Origin: an uncultured Bacilli bacterium
GTDB taxonomy: Bacteria > Bacillota_I > Bacilli_A > RF39 > UBA660
Assembly (NCBI GenBank): GCA_944358565.1
Contig: CALVRK010000046.1
Location: forward strand, 1 to 8,298
DNA length: 8,298 nucleotides
Direction: 5' to 3'
Shown: positions 5,702 to 8,298 of the stretch, in pieces
Position numbering within the stretch: the first letter of the stretch is position 1
Layout: every line of letters starts with the position of its first letter
The notes under the pieces: generated by a model
Seen by the model: the letters and a program-made list of their open reading frames with translations, nothing else
Told to the model about the DNA's origin: nothing
Database searches by the model: none
Program-made: the position numbers and the translations under genes

Positions 5702-7918
5702 ATGGAAAGTTACATCAAAGGGAATTATCGCCGAAGTATTTTTCAGTCTGATAAGGGTTATGTTATCGGACTTTTTAAAGTTCGAGAAACTAACGATGAA
5801 GTATTAGAAGAATATGTAAATCAAACGATTACTTTTACCGGGTATTTCCATGAACTAAATGAAGATGATACTTATATTTTATATGGTGAAGCAGTTAATC
5901 ATCCAAGGTATGGGTTTCAGTTTCAAAGCAATAGATATGAACGAATAAAACCAACTGGCAAAGAAGCTACTATAGAATTTTTATCAAGTGATTTATTTCC
6001 TGGTGTTGGTGAGAAGTTAGCTAAGAGTATTGTAGAAGTTTTAGGAGATAATGCTTTGGATAAAATTTTAGAGGATGAAAGTTCACTATATTTAGTGCCC
6101 AAACTTACAGAAAATAAGATAAAAAAAATTGTTAATACTTTAAAAAAGTATGAAGAGAGCCATCAAACTATTTCTAGATTAATTGATTTGGGTTTTTCAA
6201 TGAAAGAGGCTTTGAGTATTTATAGTGAATATAAATCTAATACAATGAAAATTATTGATAATAATATTTATCAGATTTCTTATAATTTACCAGATATTTC
6301 TTTTTTAAAAGTAGATAAAGCGGCTCATCTTTTGGATATTAACATTGATGATGAAAGGAGAGTTAAAGCAGCTACTTTATATGTATTTAAAAATCTTATA
6401 TATCAAAATGGCGATAGTTATTTAAGTAAAGAAGTTATTATTAATAATGTGAATAAGTTTTTAAATGCGTCATATGATAATTATGATGAGGTTTTTAGGG
6501 AATTAGAAGATGCAGATTATATAGTGATAGATGGTGATGATTATTATTTAGAGGAAATTTGGAATGCTGAGGCGAATATTAGTGAGAGAATTTATGATAT
6601 GGCATCTAAACCAACAAAAAAATATAAAAATTTAAATGTATTACTTGAGGAATTACAAAAGATAAATAATATTGAGTATAATGATGAACAAAAAAAAGCG
6701 ATCAAAAAAGCTTTGGAAAATAATATTCTTATTATTACTGGTGGACCTGGTACTGGTAAGACGACGATTATTAAAGCAATTACGGAATTATATCAACATT
6801 TGAATAAATTAGATTATGATGAGTTTACCGAACGTTTAGCTTTACTCGCACCAACGGGGCGAGCTAGTAAGAGAATGAGTGAATCGACGAATTTGCCAGC
6901 TTCGACTATTCATAGATTTTTAAAGTGGAATAAAGAAACCCTTGAATTTATGATTAATGAAGATAACAAATCGGATGTAGAATTAGTCATTGTCGATGAA
7001 GTTAGTATGATAGATATTAATTTATTTGACAGCCTATTAAAAGGGTTAAGAAGAAATGTGAAACTTATTTTAGTTGGTGATTATGATCAATTACCTAGTG
7101 TGGGGCCTGGTAATTTACTTAAGGATTTAATATGGAGTGAGGTAATTGATGTAGTTCATTTAAAACATTTATATAGACAGGATGAAAATTCATATATTAT
7201 TTCGCTAGCTTATGAAATTAAAGATGGATCATTAAGTGAAAAATTTTTAAGTTCATATAGTGATTATACATTTTTAAAATGTTCAGCAAAGCATATTAAA
7301 CATAATTTAATGAATTTATGTGAGAAGGTAATAGAAAAAGGTTATGATTATAAAAGAATGCAGATACTAGCTCCAATGTATAAAGGAGAAAATGGTATTG
7401 ATACTTTAAATAAAGAATTACAAGATGTTTTTAATCCTAAAACTGCTGAAAAAAGAGAAATTAAATCAGGAAATATTATTTTTAGAGAAAATGATAAAAT
7501 TTTACAGCTTGTTAATATGCCTGATGAAAATGTATTTAATGGTGATATTGGAGTTATAAAGTATATTAAATATGGAAATACTAGTAAGAGCAAAAAAGAT
7601 GAGGTTTATGTAGATTTTGATGGTAATTTGGTTAAATATACTCCAAAAGATTTTTCGAAAATAAAGCATGGGTTTATTATTAGTATTCATAAAAGTCAAG
7701 GTAGTGAATTTGAAATGGTTATTATGCCTGTAGCTCATTCTTATAGACGAATGCTTTATAAAAAACTTGTTTATACAGGGGTAACGAGAGCTAAGAGGAA
7801 ATTAATTATAATTGGTGAGCCTGATGCTTTTGCTTTAAGTGTTCAAAATAATCACGAATATATAAGAAATTCAAAATTAATAGAAAAAATTAAGTATAAA
7901 TTTGTAAATAACAGTTAG
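5702..7918 (+). CDS. recD2: RecD2-family (RecD-like) ATP-dependent DNA helicase
   Basis: RecD2 is a 5'-3' SF1B helicase found in bacteria that use it without RecBC; it acts in DNA repair and in relieving replication stress. This copy is 738 residues, normal for the family. The N-terminal part holds a beta-rich region (about 5-85) and a helix-hairpin-helix (LFPGVGEKLAKSIVEVLG, about 98-115). The helicase motifs run in order: Q-motif YNDEQKKAI (326-334), Walker A GGPGTGKTT (347-355), APTGRA (383-388) with TIHRFLKW (402-409), Walker B DEVSM (432-436), GDYDQLPSVGPG (459-470), YRQ (491-493), SIHKSQGSEFE (661-671) and YTGVTRAKRKL (691-701). All catalytic residues seem intact. I chose ATG 5702 because AGGA (5691-5694) sits 7 nt upstream; the in-frame ATG at 5696 is only 1 nt from that site. 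No recB or recC is visible nearby, and no terminator follows the gene. Confidence 0.95.
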   Translation: MESYIKGNYRRSIFQSDKGYVIGLFKVRETNDEVLEEYVNQTITFTGYFHELNEDDTYILYGEAVNHPRYGFQFQSNRYERIKPTGKEATIEFLSSDLFPGVGEKLAKSIVEVLGDNALDKILEDESSLYLVPKLTENKIKKIVNTLKKYEESHQTISRLIDLGFSMKEALSIYSEYKSNTMKIIDNNIYQISYNLPDISFLKVDKAAHLLDINIDDERRVKAATLYVFKNLIYQNGDSYLSKEVIINNVNKFLNASYDNYDEVFRELEDADYIVIDGDDYYLEEIWNAEANISERIYDMASKPTKKYKNLNVLLEELQKINNIEYNDEQKKAIKKALENNILIITGGPGTGKTTIIKAITELYQHLNKLDYDEFTERLALLAPTGRASKRMSESTNLPASTIHRFLKWNKETLEFMINEDNKSDVELVIVDEVSMIDINLFDSLLKGLRRNVKLILVGDYDQLPSVGPGNLLKDLIWSEVIDVVHLKHLYRQDENSYIISLAYEIKDGSLSEKFLSSYSDYTFLKCSAKHIKHNLMNLCEKVIEKGYDYKRMQILAPMYKGENGIDTLNKELQDVFNPKTAEKREIKSGNIIFRENDKILQLVNMPDENVFNGDIGVIKYIKYGNTSKSKKDEVYVDFDGNLVKYTPKDFSKIKHGFIISIHKSQGSEFEMVIMPVAHSYRRMLYKKLVYTGVTRAKRKLIIIGEPDAFALSVQNNHEYIRNSKLIEKIKYKFVNNS

Positions 7919-7926
7919 AATATAAA

Positions 7927-7954
7927 TGTATGCTTAGCATACAGCATCATGTAT
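7927..7954. repeat. 17-bp palindrome plus third half-site between recD2 and the small gene
   Basis: TGTATGCTTAGCATACA (7927-7943) is a perfect palindrome around a single central T. A second TGTAT at 7950-7954 can alternatively pair with ATACA (7939-7943). No T-run follows, so it is not an intrinsic terminator. It lies 8 nt after the recD2 stop and 30 nt before the next start codon. It could be an mRNA hairpin or a protein-binding site; the sequence alone does not decide. Confidence 0.5.
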
Positions 7955-7973
7955 CTGACAAGTAGGTGATATT

Positions 7974-8138
7974 ATGAATATGGTGAAAAATGTTGCTTTA
8001 ATGGCTATGGGTGGCGCAATTACACTCGCTTATCAAAAATACAATAAGCCAGTAATGAGAGCCATGAAAGATGTAGCTAAAATGGCTACAGGTCAAGCTG
8101 AAATGGTAACAGATCAGTTAGATAATATGATGAAATAA
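7974..8138 (+). CDS. 54-residue methionine-rich small protein
   Basis: I do not recognise the family. The 54-residue product contains ten methionines, many spaced along an Ala- and Lys-containing chain. Residues 5-20 (KNVALMAMGGAITLAY) are hydrophobic and could be a short membrane-associated helix. They are followed by a basic stretch (QKYNKPVMRAMKDVAKMA) and an acidic, amphipathic end (TDQLDNMMK). There are no cysteines or catalytic-looking motifs. Gene status is supported by AGGTGAT (7964-7970), 3 nt from the ATG, by a start region AGGTGATATTATGAAT identical to that of the 5217 gene, and by a clear terminator shortly after the stop. I found no convincing promoter, so it is probably transcribed with recD2, which ends 55 nt upstream without a terminator. 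A membrane-peripheral role is only a guess. Confidence 0.7.
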   Translation: MNMVKNVALMAMGGAITLAYQKYNKPVMRAMKDVAKMATGQAEMVTDQLDNMMK

Positions 8139-8157
8139 GTCAAAATATAGTTTTGGC

Positions 8158-8187
8158 AGGCTTACCTTGTGGTAAGCCTTTTAATTT
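8158..8187 (+). terminator. Intrinsic terminator after the small Met-rich gene
   Basis: AGGCTTACC (8158-8166) pairs perfectly with GGTAAGCCT (8171-8179) around a TTGT loop, followed by TTTTAATTT. This is the most stable hairpin in the window and would also end a recD2 readthrough transcript. It starts 19 nt after the stop, unlike the stop-overlapping terminators elsewhere. Confidence 0.85.
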
Positions 8188-8201
8188 ACTAGGAATTTGC
8201 T

Positions 8202-8238
8202 TTGTAAAAGGTAAAAGTTTACAAGAAGTTATTTACAA
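8202..8238. repeat. Three TTTACAA half-sites at the right-end promoter
   Basis: TTGTAAA (8202-8208) faces TTTACAA (8218-8224) as an inverted repeat with a 9-nt gap. A direct copy follows at 8232-8238, and the direct copies share the longer TTTACAAGAA (8218-8227 and 8232-8241). The last copy contains the -35 hexamer. This is a plausible operator, but AT-rich sequence makes chance recurrence easier. Confidence 0.4.
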
Positions 8239-8260
8239 GAACATTTGTATGTGCTATAGT
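8232..8260 (+). promoter_or_regulatory. Strong promoter of the gene at the right edge
   Basis: TTTACA (8232-8237) and TATAGT (8255-8260) have a 17-bp spacer, and TGC (8252-8254) forms an extended -10. The predicted start near 8267 leaves a leader of about 23 nt before ATG 8290. Confidence 0.8.
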
Positions 8261-8289
8261 GGATATATCAAAAAATAGAAGGTGATGCT

Positions 8290-8298
8290 ATGAAAATA
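8290..8298 (+). CDS. Start of a gene cut by the right edge
   Basis: ATG AAA ATA (Met-Lys-Ile) follows AAGGTGAT (8279-8286) at a 3-nt spacing and lies downstream of a near-consensus promoter, so a real start is likely. Three codons give no clue to the product. Confidence 0.65.

Noticed and set aside
7348..7738. Two minus-strand open frames inside recD2
   Set aside because: They are shadows of the C-terminal helicase motifs, with no domain or initiation signal.
7870..7926. Possible promoter for the small Met-rich gene (TTCAAA/TATAAA or TTGTAA/TATAAA)
   Set aside because: Spacers are 19 and 13 bp with imperfect hexamers, well below the quality of the other promoters here.
1..8298. Mycoplasma-type genetic code (TGA = Trp)
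   Set aside because: Trp is written TGG in several genes, no reading frame needs TGA readthrough, and the first gene ends in TGA followed directly by TAA.

Overview
The window is a low-G+C (about 30% by eye), gene-dense stretch of a Gram-positive-type bacterium. Strong Shine-Dalgarno sites (AGGAGG or AGGTGAT), near-consensus SigA-type promoters and U-tailed hairpin terminators all point to Bacillota, probably one of the AT-rich Bacilli or Mollicutes-like gut lineages. Tryptophan is encoded by TGG, and TGA (followed by TAA) ends the first gene, so the code is the standard bacterial one rather than the Mycoplasma TGA=Trp code. Every confident gene is on the plus strand. I see no tRNA, rRNA, CRISPR array, insertion sequence or phage gene.

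Layout. (1) 1-126: an intergenic region with a 12-bp perfect palindrome and possibly the start of a divergent gene at the left edge. (2) 127-1014: a membrane-anchored protein of the ApbE (FAD:protein FMN transferase) fold whose key active-site positions look lost. (3) 1084-2970: a two-gene operon of zinc-ribbon membrane proteins, one TcaA/YvbJ-like and one Yip1-like polytopic protein, with its own promoter and a terminator. (4) 3196-3876: an unrecognised single-pass protein with an acidic, probably coiled-coil cytoplasmic part. (5) 3912-5186: mtaB, a tRNA t6A37 methylthiotransferase. (6) 5217-5621: an unrecognised single-pass protein. (7) 5702-7918: recD2, a stand-alone SF1B DNA helicase. (8) 7974-8138: a 54-residue methionine-rich protein. 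(9) 8232-8298: a strong promoter and the first three codons of the next gene.

The genes look like chromosomal housekeeping and cell-envelope functions (tRNA modification, DNA repair, membrane proteins) in short independent transcription units, not one pathway. Promoters recur with a 17-bp spacer and often a TGn extended -10, and three terminators begin inside the stop codon of the gene they end. I found no convincing new multi-gene system. The best leads are the degenerate ApbE-like protein, the paired zinc-ribbon membrane proteins, the Met-rich small protein with the palindrome upstream of it, and the repeated TTTACAA half-sites at the right-end promoter.
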